Source: an uncultured Lachnospiraceae bacterium (GTDB lineage Bacteria; Bacillota; Clostridia; Lachnospirales; Lachnospiraceae). Taken from it: a DNA stretch of 55,655 nt. The DNA is taken from the NCBI GenBank assembly GCA_947626775.1, contig CANQTL010000021.1:1-55655 (forward strand). The letters are read 5' to 3'. This document shows, piece after piece, positions 25,867 through 34,772 of the stretch (positions are counted from its first letter, which is position 1; every line of letters begins with the position of its first letter). The position numbers and the translations under genes were made by a program. The notes under the pieces are model-generated. The model was not told the origin of the DNA and did not search any database. It worked only from the letters and a program-made list of their open reading frames with translations.

Positions 25867-27969
25867 ATGACGGCGAGACAGAGATGGAATCAATATATCG
25901 ACATGGAGCTTCCGGAACAGCAGCTGCTGTTCCGGGTATCGATGCTGCTCAGCCTGGGCGTCTGCGCTTTTCTGGCTTTTTTCACCTGGATGCTGCGCCT
26001 GCGGCCCTGTGTTCCGCTCATGCTGTCTGCCGGCGTCGTGCTGACGCTTGTGATGATGTATCTGGAGGCTGTATCTCATCAGGTGGGACGGGCGGCGGCG
26101 CTCTATTTCTTCCTGATATTTTTTGTGCTGCTTCCGGCCACCTCCGCTTTTGTGCCCTTTGCGCTGTATGACTTCCCAATCTATTTCCTGCTGGGGATCG
26201 CCTATGCGGCGATTCTGTTCCGGGGGCGGTGGGCGGTTCTGCTGATTCTGGCGGACGCCGCGGCGATGACCGCCTGCATGTACGGGATACGGATGCGGGT
26301 CAACCGGCTGACGTCTGTAAACGGCGGGCAGTACAGTACCGTACTTTTTGTCAGGATCGCGGCGGCGCTTGCCGTTCTGGGGGTTGTCTGCGGGGTGACG
26401 ACATTCTTCCGCACGAAGATTCTGCGCCGCGAAATCGCCAGACGGATCGAGACGGAGCGGCAGGCGGAGCAGCTCAACTATGCCAAAAATATGTTTTTAG
26501 TCAATATGTCCCACGAAATCAGGACGCCTCTCAACGCGATCCTGGGCGTGTCGGAACTTCTGCTGGAGCAGGATGTAGACGAGCGCGTTAAGGACAGCGC
26601 CTTTCATATCACCAATTCCAGCAGGGCGCTTCTGTCGATCACCAATGAGATTATGGATTTTTCCAAACTGGACAATATCGATCCCGAGATCCGGAACAAG
26701 CCCTACTACGTGGGCGACATCGTTGACGAGATGATCAATCTGATCTCCGTGCGGTTCGCCGACTATAATCTGGAATTCTTCACGGATATCGCGCCGTATC
26801 TGCCGGAGCAGCTGATCGGCGACACGGCGCTTGTGCGTCAGATAATCGTCAATGCCGTCACGGGCACGGCCAAGTCCATGCAGAGCGGACAGATTCTGCT
26901 GCGGGTCGGCAGGGAGGACGCCGACGGGGAGCAGATTTTTCTGCTGGTGGAGATTGAGGCGACAGGCAGTTTCCTGTACTCTTATCAGGAACAGCTGGCG
27001 CCAAAGGACGGCGGCGCACAGGAGAGCGAAGACGGCGGAAAGGAGCCGATCTTACGCCGTCTGCTTCGGTTTCTGGACGGCAGCATGCACATGGAGGAGA
27101 CAGGGCATGAGCGCGTCTATACGTTTCAGGTGCGGCAGGGCTGTGTGCCGGGCAGGGAGTTGATCGACCAAGAGGATCCTTCGGGCGTCAACGTGCTTTT
27201 CTATGAGAATACCACCATGCAGAGCAGTATGTTCGCCAAGGCGCTCCACGACAGGAAGACGCCGTTCTGTCAGGCGACCTCCGACGAACTGTTTCTGCAG
27301 GAGTGTACGGACAAGAGCTACACGCATATTATGATTGCGGCGGAGCGCTATGAGACGCTCAAGACAAAGCTGGAGGCAATGCTGCCGCCGCAGTCCCTCG
27401 TGCTGATCGGCTCGGATATTATCACTCTTGACGATCCGCTTGTCAGACTGACGTTTGCGAGACCGGTTAACTGTCTGAACCTAGACGCGCTTCTGCGCGG
27501 CAGACAGAACAGCATGATCCGCCAGCGGGATTATACGGGCCGGTTCCTCTGCCCCGACGCGCATATCATGGTGGTGGACGACAATATCGTCAATCTGGAA
27601 GTCGCATCGAGCATGCTGCAGCGCTATGAGGCACAGGTCACGGTGGCGGCCAGCGGGGAGGAATGCCTGCGGCTTCTTGGACAGACGCCGACAGATCTGA
27701 TTCTGTTAGATTATATGATGCCGGAGATGGACGGCATTGATACCCTGAAAAATATTCGGGCGACGGGAGATCCGAAACTACAGACCGTTCCGGTGGTGGC
27801 GCTGACCGCCAACGCAGTCAGCGGCGCGCGGGAGATGTTTCTGGAGGCGGGATTTGACGAGTACATATCCAAGCCTATCGAGCGGGACAAGTTCGAGAAG
27901 ATACTGCGCAAATGCCTGCCTGAGGATCTGGTAGTCTACGTGTCCGACCAGGAGGGCCGGACGGCATGA
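25867..27969 (+). CDS. Hybrid histidine kinase with intact His but degenerate ATP domain
   Basis: 700 residues. Six membrane helices (about 18-175), coiled linker, dimerisation domain with His216 in MSHEIRTPLNAI, then a region at the HATPase position that has lost its signatures: the N-box reads IIVNAVTGTAKS, the DxGxG motif reads EATGSF, and no GxGLG is present. An intervening degenerate receiver-like stretch (about 435-550) is followed by a complete receiver with Asp615 in LILLDYMMPEMDG. It probably cannot phosphorylate itself. It overlaps the next gene by four bases. Confidence 0.85.
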   Translation: MTARQRWNQYIDMELPEQQLLFRVSMLLSLGVCAFLAFFTWMLRLRPCVPLMLSAGVVLTLVMMYLEAVSHQVGRAAALYFFLIFFVLLPATSAFVPFALYDFPIYFLLGIAYAAILFRGRWAVLLILADAAAMTACMYGIRMRVNRLTSVNGGQYSTVLFVRIAAALAVLGVVCGVTTFFRTKILRREIARRIETERQAEQLNYAKNMFLVNMSHEIRTPLNAILGVSELLLEQDVDERVKDSAFHITNSSRALLSITNEIMDFSKLDNIDPEIRNKPYYVGDIVDEMINLISVRFADYNLEFFTDIAPYLPEQLIGDTALVRQIIVNAVTGTAKSMQSGQILLRVGREDADGEQIFLLVEIEATGSFLYSYQEQLAPKDGGAQESEDGGKEPILRRLLRFLDGSMHMEETGHERVYTFQVRQGCVPGRELIDQEDPSGVNVLFYENTTMQSSMFAKALHDRKTPFCQATSDELFLQECTDKSYTHIMIAAERYETLKTKLEAMLPPQSLVLIGSDIITLDDPLVRLTFARPVNCLNLDALLRGRQNSMIRQRDYTGRFLCPDAHIMVVDDNIVNLEVASSMLQRYEAQVTVAASGEECLRLLGQTPTDLILLDYMMPEMDGIDTLKNIRATGDPKLQTVPVVALTANAVSGAREMFLEAGFDEYISKPIERDKFEKILRKCLPEDLVVYVSDQEGRTA

Positions 27970-30752
27970 CGGGGAAGATGGAGACGGAAAAGAGCATGAA
28001 GGGGAACAGCCTGTCTGCAAAAAGACAGCGGGACATGGAACTGGGAGAGTTTAATCTGATCGTTCTGCTTGTCGCGCTTATCGTTGAGAATATTGTGATG
28101 CTGCCGATCGCCATACTGATGGACGATCTGGGCCGCATGGGGATCTTTATGGCTTTCGTCGCGCTGGGAGGCATCCTGCTGCTGGTCCTGGAGCTGCGCA
28201 CGGGCAGAGCCAGGCTGACGGCCATTCTGGCGCTGCTGATTCTGAACGGCGTCGCGATCCCGGTCGTCCTGCGGCAGGGCTATGTGGTGTACGGACTGGC
28301 GGTCATGTGGTTCGTCCTGAACATACTGATCATGTGCTCTGTCCTGGAGGGCGCGCTTCTCGGCGTCCTGCTGGTGCTGTTTGCCTGCGAACAGTGCTTC
28401 CTGTACGGCAGCGTCTTCTATCCCTATGACGGCTCTGTGTTTCGGGCGGATCAGGTATTCCATTTTACCGATCTGTCGATCTCGTTCATAGGCACGGCAA
28501 TCCTGCTCGCCGCCCTCGTGTTTTCGCAGAAATGGTTCTATGACAGACAGCGGCGCAAAATCGCCGTCAGCAGCGGCAAGATTGCGGATATGGGGATGGC
28601 AAAGCGGCAGTTTCTCGAGAATATCTCTTATGAAATCAGGACGCCGATGAACTCCATCATCAGCCTCTCGGAGCTCATGCTGAAGGGCGATCAGGACGGC
28701 GGGGCCAAGGGAGAGATCGGCACGGTCAGGCGTGCGGCCTACGATCTTCTGACAATCATAGACGATGTGCTCACCTATGCCAGGCTCGACGCGGGGGATA
28801 CCCGTCTGATTGAGGAGGAATACAGCTCCGGTGAGCTTTTGCAGGGCATCCTGCGGACCATCTCGGAGGAGGCGCAGAAGAAGAAACTGTATCTGGACGT
28901 CAAGTTCGACGGCGCTATACCGTCCCGGCTGTACGGGGACAGCGTGACGGTCAGGCAGATTTTCCTCTATCTGCTCTTTATCTCCCTTGATTTTACGACG
29001 CGCGGCAGGGTAATCCTGGAGGTGAAATGCGACAGGGACGAGGAGACGGAAGAGGCGGTTTTCCACTGTACGGTCGCGGACACGGGGCGCGGCCTGTCGC
29101 AGATTGATATACAGTCCCTCTTCGGCATGTACGATACCTACGATTCCAGGCAGTCCAGCAATCTGAAGGGCATCGGGCTCAAATTCACGATCTGTAAGGA
29201 ACTGCTCGCCATGATGCAGGGCAGTATCCGGGTGGAAAGTATTGAGAACGTCGGTCTCTCCACGACCTTCACCTTCCGTCAGAAGATCGTGGACGGCTCG
29301 CCTATGGTGTGTCTGGAGGAGGAGAAGAAGCCGAAGGTGCTCATCTATGCGGGAGACGATTTCAGCGTGTCGAAGTGGCAGGGGATCATGGACGTATTCG
29401 ACGTGCGCCCGCAGTACTGTTCTTCTTATTATGGATTTGACAAGGCGGTACAGGACCGTCAGTTTGATTTTATTTTCCTCACCGACGATGTCTATGAGAA
29501 TCTGTCTAATATCATCTCCCTCTATCAGTGCGGGGAATACACGTATGTCCTGTCTGATTCCGACGCGGTGTACGGGAACTTTGACAAGTGCAGGCCGATC
29601 CACAGGCCGCTGTCCTGCCTGCTGATAGCGGAGGTCCTGAATCACCGCTGGAAGAAAGAGGATTACAGACAGAAGAACGAGGAGACCTTTACCGCCGGAA
29701 AAGCGCGTGTCCTCGTGGTGGACGACAACGCGGTGAATCTGAAGGTGGCGGCCGGTATTTTCAGCAAGTACGGCATCGATATCGCCGTCGCGACCTGTGG
29801 AGAGGACGGTATCAGGAAGATCGAGGAAGAAGAGTACGATCTGGTGCTGATGGACATGGTCATGCCGGATATGGACGGCGGAGAAGTGCTGCATGCGATC
29901 CGCGCCAGGGAGGAGGCATATTACAAGAAACTGCCTTTCGTGGCGCTGACGGCGCAGAACGGAGCGACTGTGCGGGAGGAGATGCTGGCGCTCGGGTTCC
30001 AGGAGTATCTGGCGAAGCCCATCAAACGGCGCTATCTGGAGAAATGTCTGCTGGAATTTTTGCCGGAAGAGCTGATCGAGCATGTCGACGCCAAGGACAA
30101 CGGCGGCGCAAAGGACGGGGGACAGCCCGCCGCGGGAGCCGCGGCCCTGCCGCCCGGAGGACTGAATACCGAGAAGGGACTGCTGAATATCGGCTTCAAT
30201 CAGGACGCCTACGCCGCGATCCTCAACACTTACTATACGGAGGGAGTGAAGTATCTCGATCTGCTCCCGAAACTGCTGGAAGCGGGAGATATTCAGCTCT
30301 TCACCACCGACGTACACGGGATCAAGAGTTCCAGCGCGAGTATCGGGGCGATGGAGGTCTCCGCGCTCTTCAAGGAGCTGGAGTTCGACGGCAAGGCCGG
30401 GGACGTGGAGACAATCAACCGGAAATTCAACGGCTATCTGGATAAATTCAAGGAAATCCTGGAGGAAGTCAGAAATTATCTGACCGGCATTGGCAAATTC
30501 AGCGAGGAAGAGGCGCAGGACGATCTTGCGGATAAGGAGATCGAGATGCTGACTGCGGAAATGCTTCAGAATCTCAAGACCGAGCTGGACAGGATGAATA
30601 TGAAGGTGACGGACGAGCTGGTGCCGGAGCTGGCGGGCAGGAATTTCGGCTCGGAGATAAACGCATCCATGAAGAAACTGAAGGAGGCGTACGATATGTT
30701 CGATTTCCATCAGGTGAAGGCGATCGTAAACGAGATGATGGAGAAGATCTGA
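27966..30752 (+). CDS. Hybrid kinase lacking the phospho-accepting His, with receiver and HPt domains
   Basis: 928 residues. About six to seven membrane helices (20-185), then an H-box reading NISYEIRTPMNSI: the His is Tyr222 (codon TAT, 28629-28631). The ATP domain keeps VADTGRGL and KGIGLKF but its N-box reads IFLYLLFISLDF without the Mg-binding Asn. A pseudo-receiver (about 455-560), an intact receiver (Asp630 in LVLMDMVMPDMDG) and an HPt domain with His784 (VHGIKSSSASIG) follow, then about 75 helical residues. It may relay phosphate rather than start it. Confidence 0.85.
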   Translation: MTGKMETEKSMKGNSLSAKRQRDMELGEFNLIVLLVALIVENIVMLPIAILMDDLGRMGIFMAFVALGGILLLVLELRTGRARLTAILALLILNGVAIPVVLRQGYVVYGLAVMWFVLNILIMCSVLEGALLGVLLVLFACEQCFLYGSVFYPYDGSVFRADQVFHFTDLSISFIGTAILLAALVFSQKWFYDRQRRKIAVSSGKIADMGMAKRQFLENISYEIRTPMNSIISLSELMLKGDQDGGAKGEIGTVRRAAYDLLTIIDDVLTYARLDAGDTRLIEEEYSSGELLQGILRTISEEAQKKKLYLDVKFDGAIPSRLYGDSVTVRQIFLYLLFISLDFTTRGRVILEVKCDRDEETEEAVFHCTVADTGRGLSQIDIQSLFGMYDTYDSRQSSNLKGIGLKFTICKELLAMMQGSIRVESIENVGLSTTFTFRQKIVDGSPMVCLEEEKKPKVLIYAGDDFSVSKWQGIMDVFDVRPQYCSSYYGFDKAVQDRQFDFIFLTDDVYENLSNIISLYQCGEYTYVLSDSDAVYGNFDKCRPIHRPLSCLLIAEVLNHRWKKEDYRQKNEETFTAGKARVLVVDDNAVNLKVAAGIFSKYGIDIAVATCGEDGIRKIEEEEYDLVLMDMVMPDMDGGEVLHAIRAREEAYYKKLPFVALTAQNGATVREEMLALGFQEYLAKPIKRRYLEKCLLEFLPEELIEHVDAKDNGGAKDGGQPAAGAAALPPGGLNTEKGLLNIGFNQDAYAAILNTYYTEGVKYLDLLPKLLEAGDIQLFTTDVHGIKSSSASIGAMEVSALFKELEFDGKAGDVETINRKFNGYLDKFKEILEEVRNYLTGIGKFSEEEAQDDLADKEIEMLTAEMLQNLKTELDRMNMKVTDELVPELAGRNFGSEINASMKKLKEAYDMFDFHQVKAIVNEMMEKI

Positions 30753-30806
30753 GTTAAGAGAAATTGCAGAATGAGAAAGAGAACAGGGAAAAACCGGAAT
30801 TAGTGG

Positions 30807-30835
30807 TTGACAAACCGCAAAGTTTCCGCTACATT
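30807..30835 (+). promoter_or_regulatory. Promoter of the tyrS T-box transcript
   Basis: TTGACA (30807-30812), 17-base spacer, TACATT (30830-30835), directly upstream of the T-box leader. Confidence 0.7.
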
Positions 30836-30842
30836 AGAATAC

Positions 30843-31130
30843 AGTTAAATCGTAAAGGCGATGAAGAGAACAAGTAGCAGATTGCGGAACGCACAGAAAG
30901 CAGCCGGCTGATGAGAGGCGCGCGGGAAGTCTTCTGCGAATACATCTTGGAGCCGCGCGGCAGAACGGGCAGTCAAGTAGGCCGCGACGCGGAATGCGCG
31001 TTACAGCAGGAGAGTATTGTGTCGGAGCATCCGATTGTACTCGTTGAGGCGGGCAGTGTGAGCTGTCTGTGAAATTAGGTGGTACCACGAGACTATGGCC
31101 TCGTCCTATGTTCAGGATGGGGCTTTTTTG
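30843..31130 (+). ncRNA. T-box riboswitch, tyrosine-specific
   Basis: A leader of about 290 bases. The specifier codon TAC (Tyr) lies at 30941-30943 in GAATACATCT, and the conserved T-box TGGTACC is at 31080-31086. The base after UGG pairs with A73 of tRNA-Tyr. A terminator (stem 31098-31107 with 31114-31123, then six T) follows. Uncharged tRNA-Tyr would stabilise the antiterminator and allow tyrS expression. Confidence 0.9.
31098..31129 (+). terminator. T-box-controlled terminator before tyrS
   Basis: GCCTCGTCCT pairs with AGGATGGGGC around a 6-base loop, followed by TTTTTT. It competes with the antiterminator containing TGGTACC. Confidence 0.85.
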
Positions 31131-31132
31131 CG

Positions 31133-31294
31133 CGCATAAGCAGAGTCGGAAAGCCTGCGAAAAACTCACCGTGCGGAGCACGAGTGAGCAAAGAGCAGGG
31201 TTTACGACGAGCAACGCGAACGAGGGATGCAATCCCGAGTCTGCTTATGCGAAGAGTGGAGCAGGAAAGCCTGCGAAAAGCTCACCGTGCGGAG
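31133..31294. repeat. Repeat-bounded insert between T-box and tyrS
   Basis: Two 31-base direct copies (31148-31178 and 31264-31294) differ at one base. A perfect 12-bp inverted repeat (31133-31144 with 31240-31251) encloses most of the segment between them, which also contains a GGGAT-GCAA-ATCCC-like hairpin near 31224-31236. No protein is evident. It lengthens the untranslated region between terminator and ribosome site to about 195 bases. Confidence 0.7.
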
Positions 31295-31324
31295 AATTAT
31301 TATTTTAGAAAGGAAATCACAACT

Positions 31325-32551
31325 ATGGGTATCTACGAGGAACTTCAGGCGAGAGGACTTCTCGCACAGCTCACGGACGCGGATGAGATCCGCGACCTGA
31401 TCAACAACGGCAAGGCGGTGTTCTATATCGGCTTCGACCCGACGGCGGACAGTCTGCACGTCGGCCACTTCATGGCGCTGTGCCTGATGAAGAGGCTGCA
31501 GGAGGCGGGCAACAAGCCTATCGCCCTGATCGGCGGCGGCACGGCGATGATCGGCGATCCCTCCGGCAGGACGGACATGCGCGCCATGATGACGAGGGAG
31601 ACGATTGAGCACAACTGCGAGTGCTTTAAGAAGCAGATGAGCCGCTTCATCGACTTCTCTGAGGGCAGGGCGCTTATGGTGAACAATGCGGACTGGCTGC
31701 TCGATTTGAATTATGTGGATTTTATCCGCGATATCGGGCCCTGCTTCAGCGTCAACAACATGCTCCGGGCGGAGTGCTACAAGCAACGGATGGAGAAGGG
31801 GTTAAGCTTCCTGGAATTCAATTACATGATCATGCAGAGCTATGATTTTCTGGAGCTCTACAAGCGATACGGCTGCAACATGCAGTTCGGCGGCGACGAT
31901 CAGTGGAGCAACATGCTGGGCGGTACGGATCTGATCCGCCGCAAGCTCGGCAAGGACGCCTACGCCATGACGATCACGCTGCTCCTCAACTCCGAGGGCA
32001 AGAAGATGGGAAAGACGCAGAAGGGCGCGGTCTGGCTTGATCCGAACAAGACCACTCCTTTCGAGTTCTACCAATACTGGCGCAACGTGGCTGACGCGGA
32101 TGTATTGAAATGTCTGCGGATGCTGACATTCCTGCCGCTCGAACAGATCGACGAGATGGACCGCTGGGAGGGCAGCCAGCTCAATCAGGCGAAGGAGATT
32201 CTGGCCTATGAACTCACGGCCCTGGTACACGGCAGGGAGGAGGCGGAGAAAGCGCAGGCCGCGGCGAAAGCGCTTTTCGCCGGAGGCGGAAGTTCGGAGG
32301 ATATGCCGACAACCGCCCTTAGGGAAGAGCAGTTTGCGGACGGCAGTATTGATATCCTGGGGATTCTGGTTGCCTCCGGTCTGGCGGCGTCCCGCTCCGA
32401 GGCGAGGCGCGCGGTAGAGCAGGGCGGCGTGTCTGTGAACGGCGGCAAAGTGACGGATGTCAAGGCGGCCTACACCAGAGACGCCATCGCGGCAGACGAG
32501 TTTATTGTCAAAAAGGGAAAGAAGAGTTTCCGAAAAATTGTTGTGGAATAG
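31325..32551 (+). CDS. tyrS: Tyrosyl-tRNA synthetase
   Basis: 408 residues. Class I synthetase: YIGFDPTADSLHVGHFM carries the HIGH-type motif (HVGH) and KMGKTQKGAVW the KMSKS-type loop (here KMGKT). A C-terminal S4 RNA-binding domain (about 345-405, LAASRSEARRAVEQGGVSVNG) contacts tRNA. The start at 31325 has GAAAGGA upstream; the reading frame is open further left, but that sequence is the T-box and repeat insert. Expression is under Tyr T-box control. Confidence 0.96.
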   Translation: MGIYEELQARGLLAQLTDADEIRDLINNGKAVFYIGFDPTADSLHVGHFMALCLMKRLQEAGNKPIALIGGGTAMIGDPSGRTDMRAMMTRETIEHNCECFKKQMSRFIDFSEGRALMVNNADWLLDLNYVDFIRDIGPCFSVNNMLRAECYKQRMEKGLSFLEFNYMIMQSYDFLELYKRYGCNMQFGGDDQWSNMLGGTDLIRRKLGKDAYAMTITLLLNSEGKKMGKTQKGAVWLDPNKTTPFEFYQYWRNVADADVLKCLRMLTFLPLEQIDEMDRWEGSQLNQAKEILAYELTALVHGREEAEKAQAAAKALFAGGGSSEDMPTTALREEQFADGSIDILGILVASGLAASRSEARRAVEQGGVSVNGGKVTDVKAAYTRDAIAADEFIVKKGKKSFRKIVVE

Positions 32552-32569
32552 AGAAGGGAGAACAGAACG

Positions 32570-33553
32570 ATGGAAAAGAAGACAAAAGAGAGAACGCTTA
32601 TGTCCTACGCGCCGGATATCAGGGTTGTGGACTGCACGCTGCGCGACGGCGGGCTTGTCAACGACTTTTATTTTACCGACGAATTCGTGAAGGCGCTCTA
32701 TCAGGCGAATGTCAGCGCGGGCGTGGACTATATGGAGTTCGGCTACAAGGCGTCGAAGGAGATGTTCGACGTCAACAAGTTCGGCAAATGGAAGTTTACC
32801 GACGACAAGCATATCCGCGAGATCGTGGGAGATAACATGACGGATATGAAGATTTCCGTGATGGCGGATGTGGGACGCTGTGATTTTAAGAAAGATATCC
32901 TGAATAAAAAGGACAGTCCGATCGATATGGTGCGCGTCGCTACTTATATCAACACGATCCCGGCCGCGGTGGAGATGATCGAGGACTGCACGAAGAAAGG
33001 CTATGAGACGACGGTCAACATCATGGCCATCTCCAAGTCCAACGACGTGGACATCGACGCGGCGCTGGAACTTCTGTGTCAGAGCAGCGTGGGGACGATC
33101 TATCTCGTGGACAGTTACGGTTCGCTCTATCCGGAACAGGTGCGGCGGCTCTCCGAGAAATATCTGGAGATCGCGGACAAGTACGGCAAGAAGGTCGGCA
33201 TTCATGCGCACAATAACCAGCAGCTCGCGTTCGCCAATACGACAGAGGCGATCATCAAGGGCGTAAGCTACCTGGACGCAACGGTGAGCGGCATGGGGCG
33301 CGGCTGCGGCAACTGCCCGAGCGAACTGCTCCTGGGCTTTCTGAAAAATCCGAAATACAGGATCAACCCGATTCTCAAATTCGTGGAAGCCTATATTATG
33401 CCGCTGCGCAGGGAAGGGGTTGTGTGGGGCTACGATGTGCCCTATCTTCTGACGGGACTTTTGAACCAGCATCCCAAGACGGCGATTCAGTTCATGAAGG
33501 AGAAGAGAGAGGATTACAACAGCTTCTATCTGGAACTTCTCGACAATTTTTGA
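32570..33553 (+). CDS. HMGL-like aldolase family protein
   Basis: 327 residues. DCTLRDGGLVNDFYF at the start matches the RDG active-site loop of the DmpG/HMG-CoA lyase/isopropylmalate synthase barrel; HAHNNQQLAFANT carries the metal-binding HxH, and GMGRGCGNCPSELLLG is a conserved loop. These are metal-dependent C-C bond lyases or synthases acting on 2-oxo acids. The exact substrate is not determinable. ATG 32570 has GGGAG; 32600 is an alternative start. Same strand as tyrS, 18 bases downstream. Confidence 0.82.
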   Translation: MEKKTKERTLMSYAPDIRVVDCTLRDGGLVNDFYFTDEFVKALYQANVSAGVDYMEFGYKASKEMFDVNKFGKWKFTDDKHIREIVGDNMTDMKISVMADVGRCDFKKDILNKKDSPIDMVRVATYINTIPAAVEMIEDCTKKGYETTVNIMAISKSNDVDIDAALELLCQSSVGTIYLVDSYGSLYPEQVRRLSEKYLEIADKYGKKVGIHAHNNQQLAFANTTEAIIKGVSYLDATVSGMGRGCGNCPSELLLGFLKNPKYRINPILKFVEAYIMPLRREGVVWGYDVPYLLTGLLNQHPKTAIQFMKEKREDYNSFYLELLDNF

Positions 33554-33602
33554 ATAACTACTGTTATGAATGCGCCTGAGAGGATGCGGAAGGAGGCGGA
33601 AC

Positions 33603-34718
33603 GTGAAAGACAGAGACTTGGAGGAAGAGGTTCTGGATCTGGACGACGACGGGGAAGACAAAAGCCGTGACAGAGACGAGGAAGAGGAGACGGACGAATC
33701 CGACGGCGGCTATGACGAGGAGGATGACGACGAGGACGGGGAATTCCTTCAGAAGGTCGGCGCAAGGCTGGTCATTCCGACTGCCGCAGCCGCGCTGCTG
33801 CTCCTGGCTGTGGTCATTGCGGCCATTGTCCTGACCGACAGGAGCGATCGCGAAACGCCCGACATTGTGCGGGTGCAGGAAGAACAGACAGAAGGACTGA
33901 CAGAAAAACTGCCGGAAGAACAGGCCGAGAGAAAACCGGAAGCACAGTCGGAAGAGCAGATCGGCGAGAAGGCCGAAGAGCAGCCGGCGGGACAGGAACT
34001 GCAGGCGGCAGGGGAAGATTCTGCGGCGGGCGCGGCAGATGTGGCCGATGCCAAGTCGGAGCAGGGGAAGGCAAAAGAGGAGACTTCGCCGCCGGAAGCA
34101 CAGGGAGAAGAGACACAGCAGAACACACAGGATGGTTCCGCGAGCGGAACGGAGAGCGCGGATGCCGGGGAGACGCCCGCTTCCGACAGCGCGGAAACGC
34201 CGCTGGAGGCGCAGGAAGGCGGGGAAGCGCCGATGGACTTTGCGGAAGTAAATGAGACGGTGACGGCCAAGGATTCGACGAATCTGCGGGATACGCCGAG
34301 CCAGGGGACGGACAGCACCGTTGTCTATACGCTGCAAAACGGGGAGACCGTCGCCAGAACGGGCGTCAGCGACAGCGGGTGGTCCAGGCTTACCTACAAC
34401 GGGCAGACCGTGTACGCCGTGTCCAGTTACCTGACGACGGATCTGGAGTATCAGCCGCCCGCGCAGGCCCGGGAGGGCGCGGAGAGCGGCGACGGCCTGA
34501 AGACCAGGTTCGCAGAGAGAAACGAGCAGATGACGGCCAAGATCGAAGTGAATCTGCGGGCGCTGCCGAGCGTGACGAATCCCGATGCGACCGTGGTCGC
34601 CGTACTGCACAACGGAGAGTATGTGACGCGGACGGGGATCAACGAAGACGTAGGCTGGTCGAGAGTGAATTATAACGGTCAGACGCTGTACTGTATCAGC
34701 AGTTATCTCACCAATTAG
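33603..34718 (+). CDS. Membrane-anchored protein with two bacterial SH3 domains
   Basis: 371 residues from GTG 33603, chosen because GGAGG lies seven bases before it. Very acidic cytoplasmic N-terminus (1-50), one membrane helix (about 58-80, IPTAAAALLLLAVVIAAIV), a Glu/Ala/Gln-rich linker of about 130 residues, and two SH3b repeats (about 215-280 and 305-371) ending WSRLTYNGQTVYAVSSYLTT and WSRVNYNGQTLYCISSYLTN. SH3b domains commonly bind peptidoglycan, suggesting an outward-facing wall-binding role. Confidence 0.82.
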   Translation: MKDRDLEEEVLDLDDDGEDKSRDRDEEEETDESDGGYDEEDDDEDGEFLQKVGARLVIPTAAAALLLLAVVIAAIVLTDRSDRETPDIVRVQEEQTEGLTEKLPEEQAERKPEAQSEEQIGEKAEEQPAGQELQAAGEDSAAGAADVADAKSEQGKAKEETSPPEAQGEETQQNTQDGSASGTESADAGETPASDSAETPLEAQEGGEAPMDFAEVNETVTAKDSTNLRDTPSQGTDSTVVYTLQNGETVARTGVSDSGWSRLTYNGQTVYAVSSYLTTDLEYQPPAQAREGAESGDGLKTRFAERNEQMTAKIEVNLRALPSVTNPDATVVAVLHNGEYVTRTGINEDVGWSRVNYNGQTLYCISSYLTN

Positions 34719-34731
34719 AAGCTGCGGCGCT

Positions 34732-34772
34732 AAAAAAAGATATATGGCGGTCAGACGCCATATATCTTTTTT
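34732..34772. terminator. Bidirectional terminator between SH3 gene and aroC
   Basis: AAAAAAAGATATATGGCG (34732-34749) pairs with CGCCATATATC plus T run (34756-34772). Runs of A and T flank the stem on both sides, so it serves both convergent genes. It overlaps the last codons of aroC. Confidence 0.85.

Noticed and set aside
27936..30710. Long antisense gene of 924 codons opposite the second hybrid kinase
   Set aside because: It is the mirror of a GC-rich, well-supported kinase gene; its translation is His/Arg/Leu-rich, without domains or a ribosome site.
31079..31324. N-terminal extension of tyrosyl-tRNA synthetase
   Set aside because: The open frame runs through the T-box terminator and repeat insert. 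Homologous sequence begins at 31325, which has a proper ribosome site.
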